Source of the DNA: Aquanectria penicillioides
Taxonomy: Eukaryota; Ascomycota; Sordariomycetes; Hypocreales; Nectriaceae
Assembly (NCBI GenBank): GCA_003415625.1
Contig: PYIU01000002.1
Span: forward strand, 6,262,001-6,326,000
Direction: 5' to 3'
DNA: 64,000 nucleotides
Below, in pieces: positions 34,794 to 48,639 of the stretch; within the stretch, counting starts at the first letter, position 1; the number at the start of each line of letters is the position of its first letter. The position numbers and the translations under genes were made by a program. The notes under the pieces were generated by a model. The model searched no databases, was not told the origin of the DNA, and saw only the letters and a list, made by a program, of their open reading frames with translations.

Positions 34794-37208
34794 ATGGACG
34801 CGCCCCAGTCAAGGCCGCTTCATTCCGGCGGCATCATCAAGCGCATCAGGCAGGCGTGCTCGAATTGCCGGTGAGTAGCTTCGCTGCCCCTTGATCATTG
34901 AACAACAATACTAAGACCCTGGGCTCTGGATGGAATTAGGAGGCGCAAAGTCAAGTGCTCTGGAGACCGCCCAGTCTGCTCTCACTGCCGGCAAAGCCGG
35001 AGAAGCTGCGTATACGAGCCCTACTCGACAACTACTTTGGCAAATAATGAAGCCATTTTGGCTCCCTCGATCGTCTTGAGCGTAAATAACCGCCCGTCTC
35101 CCCGCCTTGAGAGCCCAGCTTCACTTGTCTGACACATGACATCCAAAGGCGGATATTTTGCAGCGCATCTCAAGCATCGAGATAGCTTTGAGTAAAATTA
35201 GTCAAGCTGAATTCCAACCTCGACCGTCCGTTTCATTATTTTTATAGACGAATGAGATCTTCGCTAACGTCTCTAGCAATCTGGACATTCACACGCCGTC
35301 GCCGCCGAACTTCGTGACACAGATCGACATCATACCGTCTCCCGATGAACAACTCGCCCATGATTTGTTTTCGAGCACACGACAACCAGAAGATATCATG
35401 ACTGCTCAATTGTACGAAACCATTCTAGAAATAAATTGGCGTTGGATATACTCTAATGTCAATGTTGTGGCTTTAGTTCCTTCGACAAACTACCTCCGTC
35501 TTCGATCCTAGAATCTCTTCTAGATACCTATTTTTCTCGAGCCTATAATCAACCATATTCCTTTTTTCATCCTCTCTCCTTTCGTCAGCGCGTTTCCGAG
35601 CGGTCGGTACCAAGATGTCTGATGTTTGCCATTCTCGCATTGGCTGTCCGATTCTCCGACGAACCTGTCTTCTTTGGGAGAATCAAGGAAGCATCAGAGG
35701 CATACTCACGGCGGTCATGGCTATGCGTGGTGGAAGATCATCTCAGTACCGATAATAATTTGGACCTGTCGGTGGTTCAGACAGTGGCTTTACTAGCAAT
35801 CATTAACTACACAGGTAAGAACCTGTTTTCCCTGCCACGCTCTCTGTGTCGCCAGACAATTTCACCGTGCCGCATGAACAAGCACAATTAATCTGCATGT
35901 CAAAGAATACTAACACGACTTATCTAATTTAGCCGGGAAGGTGAGCAAGGGCTGGCTCCGATTAGGCTTCGCCATTCGACTTTCGCAAGACCTGTATCTC
36001 ACATCGGAACCTCCTGTATCGCTTTCAGCGGTGAAACAGGAGGAGCAGCGAAGAACTTTTTGGTCCATATATCTCGTGGATAAACTAATATCATGCGCCC
36101 GCACCAGGCCACCGGCATTGTTGGATCACGATTGCACGGTTCAACTCCCCTGCGACGAGATGGCATTTCAAAATATGGAACCCAAGCAGACTCCGACCTT
36201 GCAACAGATGATGAGCTGGGATAGTTCTATTGAAGAGCCCCCCAGTTTGTTCAGTTTAACCATTGCGACTTCGTCCATTTTTGCTCGATGCACAAGATAC
36301 GCGCGCGGCCAGACGATGGCGGACAGCCTTCCACCCTGGGACCCCAGATCGGAGTTCACGTCGACGAATGCCTCGTTATTGCTTCTTGAGTCATACATCA
36401 AGAGAGGAAGCGGCTCAATCGTGGATTTCATCCGCAACGGCGTGGAGGATGAAGATGCCATTGACGTAGGCCAGGCCGGCCATCTCATATTTGCGCATGC
36501 GATGTTTCACCTTTGTCATTGCTTGCTAAATCATCCCTTCCTTATGCGACTTCGCTTAAAGCCTGTAGCAGCGAAAACGTCAAGGAGCTTTGCTTCCCAT
36601 GCCTTCCGCCTTGTTCAAGAGCATGCACAGAAACTCACCGACTTGCTTGTGGCGGCCTCGGAAAGTTCATTCACTGTCGAATCGTCGTTCTACTGCTACT
36701 GTGCAGCTGTATGTGCCGGGGTACATTGTCTGTCGAATGCCGCGCAGCAAGAAGGTATCAGTACGGATAGATACGATGCCCGAGAATACTTCGAGAAAAG
36801 CATGCAAGTCTTGGAAGGACTAGCCATTATATGGCCCATGGCAACTGAAATGGTATGTCAAGCTTTACAATATTTTTTTGGTGGAAAATTGGTTGGTTCA
36901 TGCCTGATTGCTCATTTGGACTGCAGATCAAAAAGTTGAGCGAGTTTGACGCACAGTCGGGCTCGGTTGCCGACTTATTTGACGAAAAGTGTCTGGCGGA
37001 CAATTTGGACACACCAAAAGAGGAAGCTCTCTGGAGAATTGTTGACTATTCGATTCTGGCGAGAGATTCGCCTGACAAGTCACCAAGTCCAACCTCATTT
37101 CTATCCAATCTTCCATCGCCAAGTAGCTGGAACTATGCCGTGGACCAATTTCCTTCATCTGCAGATGCAGTTGATGCTTCAAATCCAATGCTCTTTATGA
37201 GTGTTTGA
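34794..37208 (+). CDS. Zn2Cys6 transcription factor in the isovaleryl-CoA cluster
   Basis: Several exons from ATG 34794; the first intron (34871-34939) splits the zinc cluster. The DNA-binding domain is CSNCRRRKVKCSGDRPVCSHC near residue 23, followed by a linker. The fungal-specific TF domain (PF04082) has RCLMFAILALAVRFS, GKVSKGWLRLGFAIRLSQDL, and RRTFWSIYLVDKLISCARTRPP. Downstream introns at about 35100-35280, 35500 and 35815-35934, and one in 36853-36927, join blocks that read like the family. Exact boundaries between 35100 and 35520 are not settled. It sits between the lyase-hydratase and acyl-CoA dehydrogenase genes, so it is the best candidate pathway regulator. Whether it binds CGG(A/T)CCG is unknown. 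Confidence 0.83.
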
Positions 37209-37719
37209 AGAGTAGCAGAATGCGAAGGCTTACTGGTGACGGGGTTCGAAGATGCCAACATCTTCTTCAGGGCGTGGCGCTATGCAAGAACCAGTTGCTC
37301 GGACCGAGCGCCGAGAGGAATGCTTCGTCGGACCGAGAGTGTCCCGCTTGCACCATTGAGACTTGGACTCCCAGAATTTAGCTTCTCAAGCGGTAGACTG
37401 GGGGAATGTGAATTGAGATACTCAGAATGGAATGAATTTTGTAGAGGACTCGCGATTCATTTACTCCAACCTTTTTTTTGGGGGGGGAGGATCAACGCCG
37501 AGCCGGCTGTTGCATATATAATCGGCATAAGCGGCCACAGCGTCGCCCCTCAATTGGTCTTTCCGGGCTCGGTCCGCTACCTAGGTCCCTCATCGGAAGC
37601 CTGATTTTGGTCGGGATTGGATCGTTTACATGTATAATCGAGTATATAACGTAGCTTACATTATACCACTCTGCAGATGAACACTCGGACGACAAAACTC
37701 TGCAAATCTATCACCAATC
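37209..37719 (+). promoter_or_regulatory. Acyl-CoA dehydrogenase promoter with three CGG(A/T)CCG sites
   Basis: CGGACCG at 37300-37306 and 37329-37335, and CGGTCCG at 37570-37576. A G8 run occurs near 37480. Confidence 0.55.
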
Positions 37720-39238
37720 ATGTCCAACATCCCCTTCGCCGACCCTCTTTGGCTGACGAGGGAAATAAGCCCATACTATGGAGAGTCCCATCGAAAGTTG
37801 CAAAAGGAAGTCCGGTCATATGTCGATAAATACATCACCCCATTTTGTGATGAATGGGAGAAAAATGGAGTGGTGCCTCCAGATGTATGTTGACTCCTGC
37901 ACTACAAACTAGCCAATACCCGGAATATTTACTTACCCCTGGCTACGTATTTTCGTTTGATGTAGGTACACAAACGACATTCAGAGCTTGGTTATACTGC
38001 CGTGGCCGCATTCCCAATAGGATCTGAATACCTGGACGGCCAGCGACTGCCCGGCGATATCAGACCACAGGAATGGGACAGCTTCCACGACTTAATCGTC
38101 ATTGATGAGCTTGCCAGGTGCGGGTACCTTGGGATCGTGTGGGCACTCGGATGTGGAAACTCCATTGGTCTGCCGCCAGTCATTCAATTTGGCAATGATG
38201 CTCAGAAAACACAGTTTCTTCCAGACGTGCTGACTGGGAAGACGAGGTTTTGCTTAGCTGTTACAGAACCTGATGGTATGCTTCGATGACCGACATACCA
38301 TGACCCAGACTTCTAACCATATTCAATAGCCGGCTCTGATGTTGCTGGAATAACGACCACCGCAGTCAGACAAGGCTCCAAGTACATAGTCAATGGAGCA
38401 AAGAAGTGGATCACCAATGGCATTTTTGCAGACTATTGCACCGCGGCAGTGAGAACTGGGGGGCAAGGAAGCTCAGGAATTTCTGCATTAATCATTCCTC
38501 TGAACGCACTTGGTGTTACTTGCAAGAAGATTGAGAATGCAGGCGTTCACGCAAGTGGTAAGCGAATCGACATGAGGACTGGGAAGTAAATATACTGACC
38601 AAAGTCAAGGTTCTACATACATCGAGTTTGACGATGTCGAAGTTCCCGTTTCGAACCTATTGGGAGAGGAAAACAAGGGCTTCCCTATCATCATGCATAG
38701 TAAGTTACAATGGTATACATGGAAATAGCCATTCGTGTGCTGATGAGAGGCAGATTTTAACCATGAGCGACTTTGGCTGGCTTGCACAGCCTTGCGGCTG
38801 AGTCGCGTGTCATTACAGGATGCGTACCAACATGCACTGAAAAGGGAGACATTCGGCAAGAAATTGATTTCGAACCAAGTAATCAGAGCCAAATTCAGCA
38901 TGATGGCTCGTCAAATCGAGGCGGCATACTCCTGGATGGAGAATCTAGTCTATGCGTCCCAGGTTTCGAGAAGGAATGGGATGGATGCGCATCTTGGTGG
39001 CCAGTTTGCCAACCTCAAAGTTCTAGCCGGTCAAACACTTGAGAAAGCGAACAGAGAGGCACAGCAGGTTATGGGAGGCCTTGGATATTCGAAGAATGGC
39101 CGTGGGGCTCGAGTGGAGCAGATTAGTCGCGACGTCCGTGTGATGGTGGTCGGTGGAGGAAGCGAGGAGATCCTAACCGACTTGGCTGTAAACCAGGAAG
39201 TCAGGGCCATGAAGAGCTTGGCCGCCAGCAAACTTTAG
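37720..39238 (+). CDS. Acyl-CoA dehydrogenase (probable isovaleryl-CoA dehydrogenase role), PTS1 SKL
   Basis: Multi-exon gene from ATG 37720. Blocks: [19 protein letters not shown], the FAD/substrate segment [19 protein letters not shown] (across a junction), [86 protein letters not shown] and VGGGSEEIL. The position that is the catalytic Glu in most ACADs (before GTxEI) is Gly here. The alternative Glu of the isovaleryl/long-chain type would be in NHERL. The enzyme would oxidise a branched acyl-CoA to the 2-enoyl form. The end AASKL is a strong PTS1, so it should be peroxisomal, where the electron acceptor differs from mitochondrial ETF. Substrate is inferred from the MCC neighbours. Confidence 0.87.
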
Positions 39239-39587
39239 TTTACGTAGTTGCATAAGGGAATTTCTATAACATGTTAAAAAAGAAGATTTCAATTTGTTGA
39301 AGATCAAGAGGGCGCAAAGACTGCAGTTCGTTAGCTAGGCGTCGAGAAGGCTCGGGCCATGTAAATCAGAGATGCAATGTCACAAGATTTAAGAAAGGTC
39401 ACTAGATATTGATGAAGAGATCAAATTATCAGACTTCACAATCTTATCGATTGTAATCATTGAAGGCACTGGAAACAACGAACAGCATTCCTATACACAT
39501 CGAGAAGTTTTATTTTCCAAAGTCTGTCCTGGGCTATTACTATGTGCATAAATACCCAATACAGCTAATCCTATTGATTGTCACCGT
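39239..39587. other. Short intergenic region between convergent genes
   Basis: 349 bp of 3' flanks of the dehydrogenase and monoamine oxidase genes. Nothing recognised. Confidence 0.5.
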
Positions 39588-41294
<1,707 letters not shown>

Positions 41295-42138
41295 TTCAGG
41301 ACACCTGGAACTTGAGAATAGTGGGAATCAAAGTAAGCGAGGGAGTAATCGTGGAGGGTTGATGGTTCTACTACTTTAGAGATAGCTACAAACGGCCAAT
41401 TTATGTTGCACAGCGCTCTTGGAACCTCGGATCGGTTCCTTTTCGCTATCAATCACCCATCACTACACTTCCTATTTGGGAAATTTCTCGAGAAAGTTAT
41501 CATCACCGTTATCTGTGACTCCATGTGAGCTAGAGGCAAACTGTTTCATGGCGTCCCCGAAGAATCCCTGTTTGGAATGATAAGTCATGTGTCAATGCCT
41601 TCTCGCCCCCTTCTTGCTAGAGACTCCATCTATCCGGGGCTGGGCGTCTCGTCCAATAATGACGCGGTATTTTCTCGCAAAATTGCCATTTGCGGTTACT
41701 TCTCATAACCAAAGTGGACTGACCCAGGGTCAGCGATGAAGCGCTTGCCGATTGGCGAATGACTTGATGCAAGTCGGACCGTAGCGTCTGTACCCCGCAT
41801 TTTCCAGTGCTAGTGCAGATTGATGCCATCTTTGGTGTGGCCCATACGCTATACTCGGCAAGGCCTACAAGGTAAACACTATCAATACGGTGCTGGATGC
41901 TAGAAAATGGTTTGGAAATGGCTGAGCGCATTATCATGTGTTCTGTTAGAGCGGGATTGTTTGCGCAGGCCATGTCTTATCAAGCTGGCGTGGCGGCTCA
42001 CAGGCCCCCTCACCAGTTGTGTGACTGAGCACGACGTCCGGTGGTTGCGACGAGTTTTCTATAAATCTTCGCGTTGATTCCCTCCTTTGTTGATCCATCA
42101 ATCTTTCTACGTAAAATTCGCTCCGCAGCTGCCTCAAG
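41295..42138. promoter_or_regulatory. Divergent promoter monoamine oxidase / permease with CGGACCG
   Basis: 844 bp with CGGACCG at 41775-41781 and related triplets (CGGATCGG near 41428). No ORF is supported. Confidence 0.5.
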
Positions 42139-44202
42139 ATGGCTGTTTCGAAAATGGATTCCTCCCCTAGGCAAGGGACTCTACAACAGCGTTTGTCCAC
42201 CTTGACCATGGTAGCCATGGCATTTGCAATCCTGAAGTGAGCACAAAAACATCGACCCCTCTCTATTTACGTGGCTAATACTCCCCTGTAGTACCTGGAT
42301 TGCTCTTGCGGGCTCCATTGCTTACATTCTACCCTCGGGCGGGTCTGTCGCGTTCATCTACGGTTTCATATTCTGCGTTCTGTGCAACGTTGCCCTCGCT
42401 GCAAGTTTAGGAGAGCTAGCTGCCATCTGGCCCACTGCCGGAGGACAATGTCACTTTATGTTTGCGTTGTGCACAGAACGGTGGAGGCGTATCATGGTCA
42501 GCCCGGAATCTCTCAATCCATGGTCCAACACTAACACGAGTTCAATAGAGCTTCTTTGTTGGGTGGACAAATATTGCCGGGTGGCTAACTGTTGTTACAA
42601 CTCAAGGCTTCTTTGCTGGTAACTTATAACCTTCTTTTCATTTGATAGTCCAGATGCTAACCGGAATAAAAGCCCAGTTCATCTCGGCAGCAGCCGTTGT
42701 CGCTTCATCCGGAGCCTACGAGCCCAAGGCTTGGCAAACATATTTAATCTTCATGGCCATCTTGTCATTCGCCACAGCTGGAAATATCTGGGGGAACAGG
42801 ATTTTAGCACGGTGGAATGATGCGGCTTGTATGAGGCTCCTTTTTTGTATCGACGCTTCTGATCCCCTCTGACCAATTGTCACAGTGTACTGGTCGATCC
42901 TGGCCGCCGTCATCATCAGCATCATTCTCCTATCAATGTCAGAGAAGACTGAGGCCAAATACGTATTCACGAATTTTACCAATGAAACAGGTTGGCCTGA
43001 CGGAGTGGCGTGGGTCCTCGGACTTTTACAGTCTGCTCTCTCACTAATTGGTTTCGACGTCGTCCTCCACCTCACAGAAGAAATGCCAAACCCATCCAGG
43101 GACGCACCACGGGCCATGATGTTTGCCATCATTGTCGGAGGGGTAACGTAAGATATACACTTCTTCGAATGCCTCAACATGCAATTAATTCTAACCTGGT
43201 CGACAGGGGACTCGTTTTTATTCTGGTCATCCTGTTCTGCCTGGTTGATCCTACCACCGTCCTAGCATCATCAACCGGTATGCCTATTGTCGAACTGATA
43301 TTACAAAGCACCAAGAATCGTGTTGCGACTACTATATTATCTCTTATGCTGGGTGTTTGTTTTATCAACGGCACATCAGCCAGTGTGACAAGTGCCAGCA
43401 GATTGCTCTTCGCTGTGGCCAGGGACCGGGGCATCCTCTTTCATCAATTCTTTTCTCACATTCAAGAAGGCCTCGACGTTCCAGTCAGAACAATTATGCT
43501 CTGCTTTATTTTCAATGCACTCTTTGGGCTCTTGTATTTGGGTCCCACTGTTGCTTTCAGCGCATACGTAGCTAGCTGCACAATCTTTCTCAACATCTCT
43601 TATGCGAGTCCAGTTGTTGCCCTCCTCATTCGGGGACGACAGATCCTTGCAGAGCACCAAAACAGCAAAACACCGGCGAGAATGGGGAAGATTATTGGCA
43701 CCATCACTAATATTGTGGCTGCGACATATGTCATCATCACTTCATTGGTTAGTCCGCAAGTTTGTTAGCTTTGCATCTCGGCTCACCTGTCTAGTTTTTC
43801 TGTTTCCCCGCGATTCTTCCAGTAGCTGGAAGCACCATGAGTAAGTCTTTGGTCTCTTATTAAAACGTATATTCTAAATCAATGTGATAGATTACGTTTC
43901 AGCAGTGGTAGGAACATTTTATGGACTTCTAGCTCTCTACTGGTTCTTTTACGGCGCAGTTTTCCAGGGCCCAGTAAGTGTTCATCCCATTCCATCGCAG
44001 TCACTGCCACCCAATTATCGTGCTGCAAGCATGCTGAACACTCTTGCTATTTCACATACAATAAAATCATTTCTAACGAAAACTTCAGGATTTCCAGGCT
44101 TTGATTGGGCAGACTGTGCTTGAAGCCAGTTCTGATGCATCTGTGGGGATTCATCGACAGGACGTGGAGCAAAAGATTGAATCATCCAAGGGCCGATTGT
44201 GA
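42139..44202 (+). CDS. Amino acid/choline/GABA-type permease
   Basis: Multi-exon gene from ATG 42139 to TGA at 44200-44202. The last exon after the intron starting GTAAGT at 43973 encodes a hydrophilic tail. About twelve hydrophobic helices are visible. Family segments: TWIALAGSIAYILPSGGSVAF, ASLGELAAIWPTAGGQCHF (the conserved E-x-A-S-x-x-P-T-x-G-G-Q-type loop), LIGFDVVLHLTEEMPNPSRDAPRAM, and FINGTSASVTSASRLLFAVARD. This is the fungal APC subgroup of choline, GABA and amino-acid permeases at the plasma membrane. Sharing a promoter with the monoamine oxidase suggests it imports the amine or amino acid that feeds the pathway. Confidence 0.88.
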
Positions 44203-45004
44203 ATTAGCCTAGATGAAGCGGCCTTAGTTAATTTGATGAACTCTTAAGAAAATCTCGATGCTCCTATTCGAGTGCAAATCATCTTGGATCAAAACAATAA
44301 ATTCGATGTTGAGGTATTGCTTCCCAGCTAGTTGAATAGGGAGAACCAAGAATACATTTAATCAATATACCCAAGTATGATGTCTCGAAACTACTGGAGG
44401 GTTCTCTTAGAGGGCTATTCGCGAAATTGGCGTATTATTCATCCTCAGATGTTCTCATTTACCCTTCACCTAATATCACCAGGCACCCTAACCGCATTCC
44501 ATGTTTTGAGAGTATTTGAAAATGGCGGGGATGGTCAAAATCTGAGTAATGCACTATCCTGAAACGTGTCAGAATACATTATGTTTTCCCAGGTCGCTAT
44601 CCTTTGCTTGAATGACATGAGATAGCATGATGGGAGATGCGTAATTTTCTAGACTCGGCTTTTTTTCAAATTTTTTTTTTTTTTTTCACTTAAGGCCCGT
44701 AACTTGAAGCAGTGGAGGTGGAAATGATCGTGGTCCGGACCGCCATCCGTCCTGGTTCGGGGCTCGGTCCGTTAATAGCTGCGGACCTTCCCACAGCCTG
44801 CATGCAGTGCATGTACTGAGCGAAAATAACACCACCATGCACTTCCTACACAGTCACTTCCTTTTACAATCAATCTAATTAATTCTTGATGATTTGATCT
44901 TCCAACTCACTGCGAGGGTATTTCCACCGGATCACGCCACAATTACAGCAATTCCATAGCTAAGATTACTCGTCACAGCACATACCTTAGTGCTGACAAC
45001 CAAC
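44203..45004 (+). promoter_or_regulatory. Upstream region of the second Zn2Cys6 regulator with two CGG(A/T)CCG sites
   Basis: About 800 bp. CGGACCG at 44736-44742 and CGGTCCG at 44765-44771, some 235-270 bp before the start. A T14-type run is at 44675-44690. No gene is recognised. Confidence 0.5.
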
Positions 45005-47317
45005 ATGTCGCCCTCCAAGGCCAGTGAAGATTCAGGTATTGGCGAATTTCACTCGCAGAGAATTGATCCTGGATACAGCCGTGACCGGGTTTCACTGCTA
45101 AATGGAACTATCGAAACCGAATCGCGGACCCTTACAAAAAGAAACCATCGCCGCGCACCTCGGGCATGTTCTGAATGCAGAACTAGAAAGGTCAGATGCA
45201 ATGTGACAATGAAATGGCCATGTGCGAATTGCCACTGGTACAATCGAGAATGCATAGTAAAGGTCAAACAAAGCATCAGGTCAGTCTTTGTCATTTATTG
45301 TTTCGTCTTCAGTAATGTGCTATTCCAATAATCAAGCATCCATATCCCTTGTCTAAATTCGTACCATGGTCTAAATATCATAAATTAACTGCGATCTCCA
45401 GTCAAATCACAGATCAAAAAAATCAAAGTCACAGTGTCCATCCACTTCTTGACCCGCCGGAATCTCAAGATACTATGCCGCAAGGCAGTGAAAGCCCCAA
45501 TCTATCTGTGGATAACAACGGCGTTCCAGTGGCTTCTTCTTCAGTCTCAATTACAGACTCAGAATCAAAAGGCATACACACATCTCGAGATAAATCAACT
45601 GATTCCCAGGAGTCGAAACACTTGCAATCACTCCCGGGATTTTTAAAATTGCATTCAACAGGACTAGCGCACGAAGACTTGGGGTTTCTGTACGCCAAAG
45701 GAGCGATGACTTTACCAAGCCGCATCACACAATCCGCCCTGATCCAGGCTTATTTTGACCATGTCCATCCACTCTTCCCAATCCTCGATGTCGACAGCTT
45801 TCAGGACCAAATTTATTTAAATGATCACCCACCAACTGGAATAAGTTTATTATTGTTCCAGGCTGTTTTATTTGTTGGGTCTGCTTATGTGGAACTCGAG
45901 GTTCTCAAAGATGCTGGCTTTGTAACCAGGAAACAAGCAGAAGATCACCTTTTTCAGAAAACGAGAGTCCGTGTTCACAAGTCTACCACACCGCTTAATT
46001 CTTATTAACTCAATGAGAAAGGTCCTTTATGAATTCGGTTACGAAACAGACCGTCTAACTCTTGTTCAAACACTTCTGCTCATCTCATTTAAGCAGGACG
46101 CGGCAGACGATCATAGAAGCGTGCGCTATTGGATAGAAGCTGCCATTTCACAAGCTTTTGCAATTAATCTTCACTTAGATCCACTAACAAGCACAGGATT
46201 CATCCCAAAAAGGCTTCAAGCATTGAGAAGACGTCTCTGGTGGTCCTGTTTCGTCCGTGATCGATGGATTTGTGTCGCCAATAGACTATCGCCGATCATA
46301 AAAGATGAAGATTTCAATGTCCATATGCTAGAACTCGCTGATTTTGAATCCTTTCTTGAGCAAGAAAGTGTTATGACGGTCTCAGGCGCAACCATTTCTC
46401 CGAAAGGCTCTCGAAGGCAGGAATTTGCCACGCTCTGCATTGTTCTGGCTAAAATTTGTCGACATTTGGGGTGGGAGCTTCCCCAGTAAGTTCATGCATA
46501 TACTGAACCAAATGGCTAACTGGTTTGAATCTGCAGAATTATTCCGAGTGACGAAGTCATGTTTGCGTCCTATCAACGAGATCTGTTGGAATTATACGGC
46601 TCGCTGTGTCTGCTGCACCCATGTCAACCTCCAACATCGAGCAATCCCAGCTCACATCTAAACGATGGTATTCTAATGAATCGGGCCGTATTGCACCTCG
46701 TATATCATGCTGCAGTATTGCACTTGTACCAATCAAGACTTTGTCTCCTCAAGCAATCTTCTGAGGGATCACCCTCTGAGAAGGAACTGTGCAAAACATT
46801 CATACAACATTCCGCATGTCGAATTCAGGACGTTTTACAGAATGCGGACGAACTCGGAATAACCAGGTTCTTGCCTGATACGATGATGAGTTTAATAACG
46901 TCATCCACCAACATCAGTTTCACGTCAATAAGGGAAGATCTTAAGATTGACACCGAGATGTCTGAGAATGACTGGCACAGCTACGCGCACATGGCGGGGC
47001 TATTTCGGGAAGAAGAGCTGGTTCAGAAATCCCCAATCCTGGTCGGTACTTCTCAAGGTACTCTGGATTTAATTCTCATGAGCAAACTGACAGGGGATCC
47101 AGTTGGCGAGTCTTCAAACTCTCCGGCCTTTTTTCATGACGAAACAAAAAATTGCACATCATTAGTAGATTATAATGAGGAATTCGAGGACATCATGGGG
47201 AAAGCGGAAGACACCTCTCAGGTGATGGTTTGCTCTAAGCTTCCGCCTGTCGCAATTCCATCCGATTGCTCAATTGAGGGACTTTATCCACTTTACGATT
47301 TGCTTCTAGCATATTAA
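45005..47317 (+). CDS. Zn2Cys6 transcription factor (cutinase TF1-beta/AmdR-like)
   Basis: The start is ATG 45005 in a CAACATG context; the open frame upstream lacks ATG. The zinc cluster CSECRTRKVRCNVTMKWPCANC lies near residue 55. A long Ser-rich linker follows the first intron (GTCAGT...CTCCAG). The TF domain has LIQAYFDHVHPLFPILDVDSF, then after an intron VLYEFGYETDRLTLVQTLLLIS, DHRSVRYWIEAAISQAFAIN and RRRLWWSCFVRDRWICVANR, as in fungal CTF1-beta, Far and AmdR regulators. A further intron follows WELPQ. It lies directly downstream of the permease gene, and its own promoter has the cluster heptamer, so it may be controlled with the pathway or by itself. Confidence 0.85.
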
Positions 47318-47590
47318 ATATCATCCTTCATTATTTTAAGTGTATTTAATGCCAACATCAGTATGCTCTAATTCTCTCTTCGCCATTTTGAGAATATTGG
47401 CCAGCCCAAAATGAGACAACTGGTTGAGGACTAGATGCATGACTCATATTCGTATGGGTCCCACACGAATCCAATCTTTACCAGAACATGTTGTTAAATA
47501 TGCGGCCGGTACTTACATCGATTCTCTTAAATATACCTCCTCGCCTCCTAGCAACTCATCCAGCAGCTATTCCAGATTTGCTTGCTCGTT

Positions 47591-48119
47591 CTACTTTTCC
47601 GTGACAACGTCAAGAATCTGAACCTTGCTCACGGCCTCTTGAAGAGCTTTTATAACAGCATGGTGGACGGGGTCACTTCTCACGTAGTGGTCCCGATCAG
47701 TAGTGCTTTTGAACTTGATAACAAACACATGCGTGATCCCTTGCTATAACAAACGAAATTGTCAATATCATGGAGGTGCCAAGTATAACATCACAAAGTT
47801 AAACCAATTCTGTGTTTACAGAGCCATAGTTCGATTTAAGTGGCTGATTTGAGGATTTATCTTACCTGAAGGCCTTCAGCAGAGACCTCGGGACCACCTT
47901 CGATAGACTCAATGTATGGTTTCTTCGATTTGGTGTTGAGGCAATCATGTTCCATGCGTCTGATTTGAGAGCATAACTAATGATGAACGAGTTATGTAAG
48001 CTTATGTAATGTTTGTTTAGAGAACAGGGATAAGAGGATTTTGTGTCTTGTACGTTTTCGACCTTGTCTGTGCCAATATCAGGCTTGAATTGTAATTGAA
48101 GGAGTCGAGTGATAACCAT
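47591..48119 (-). CDS. Dabb (stress-responsive A/B barrel) domain protein
   Basis: Three short exons, 48054-48119, 47866-47976 and 47591-47743 (introns 77 and 122 nt), give 109 aa, the usual size for a single Dabb domain. Family marks are MVITRLLQLQFKPDIG at the start, KPYIESIEGGPEVSAEGLQ in the middle, and GITHVFVIKF...DRDHYVRSDPVHHAVIKAL near the end, where H and D/Y are the usual cavity residues. Such dimeric ferredoxin-like barrels bind small aromatic or polyketide ligands, and some act as cyclases or decarboxylases. It is the first gene of the right-hand cluster. Its upstream region contains GTGGAGCCGA. Confidence 0.85.
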
Positions 48120-48639
48120 TATCAAAGCGATATTATTCAGGGCAACCTGAACACTTCGTGTGTAAAAACTAAGCAAGGCTCAGCAATATTTTCTCTGCCC
48201 AGAAATGACAATTATGGAGGAGAACTAAGACTGCGAAATGTCGGCATCTTAAGTGGTTCTAGGGATGTCCTCTTCGCCGTGGAACCCGATCCCCAAGTGT
48301 GGAGCCGACGTACCTGTCCAGTGGCATAAATTTGCGTTCGATTTTGGCTTACCCTATACACAGCGAACCACGTCATCCCTCACCGCTAGGAGCAAAGAAG
48401 ACGTTAAAATATCGTATTAAATTATCATTGATCTGAAATCGGGCACATGATAGTTTTCTTTTATTAAATGGTTAGCACAGAGGACTTTATTGTGAGCCGC
48501 TAATCTATATCTGGTATACATTCACACACCAGGGACCAAATGAAAATTACGAGAAATCGGATTTAGTATAGATAATTCAAGCTTATACTACAATCCACTC
48601 CTTTGGTGTAGCTCCCATAGAAAATTTAGAAAAAGACAT
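48120..48639. promoter_or_regulatory. Dabb gene promoter with GTGGAGCCGA
   Basis: GTGGAGCCGA at 48299-48308, about 180 bp upstream of the Dabb start. The remainder is AT-rich with no gene. Confidence 0.45.
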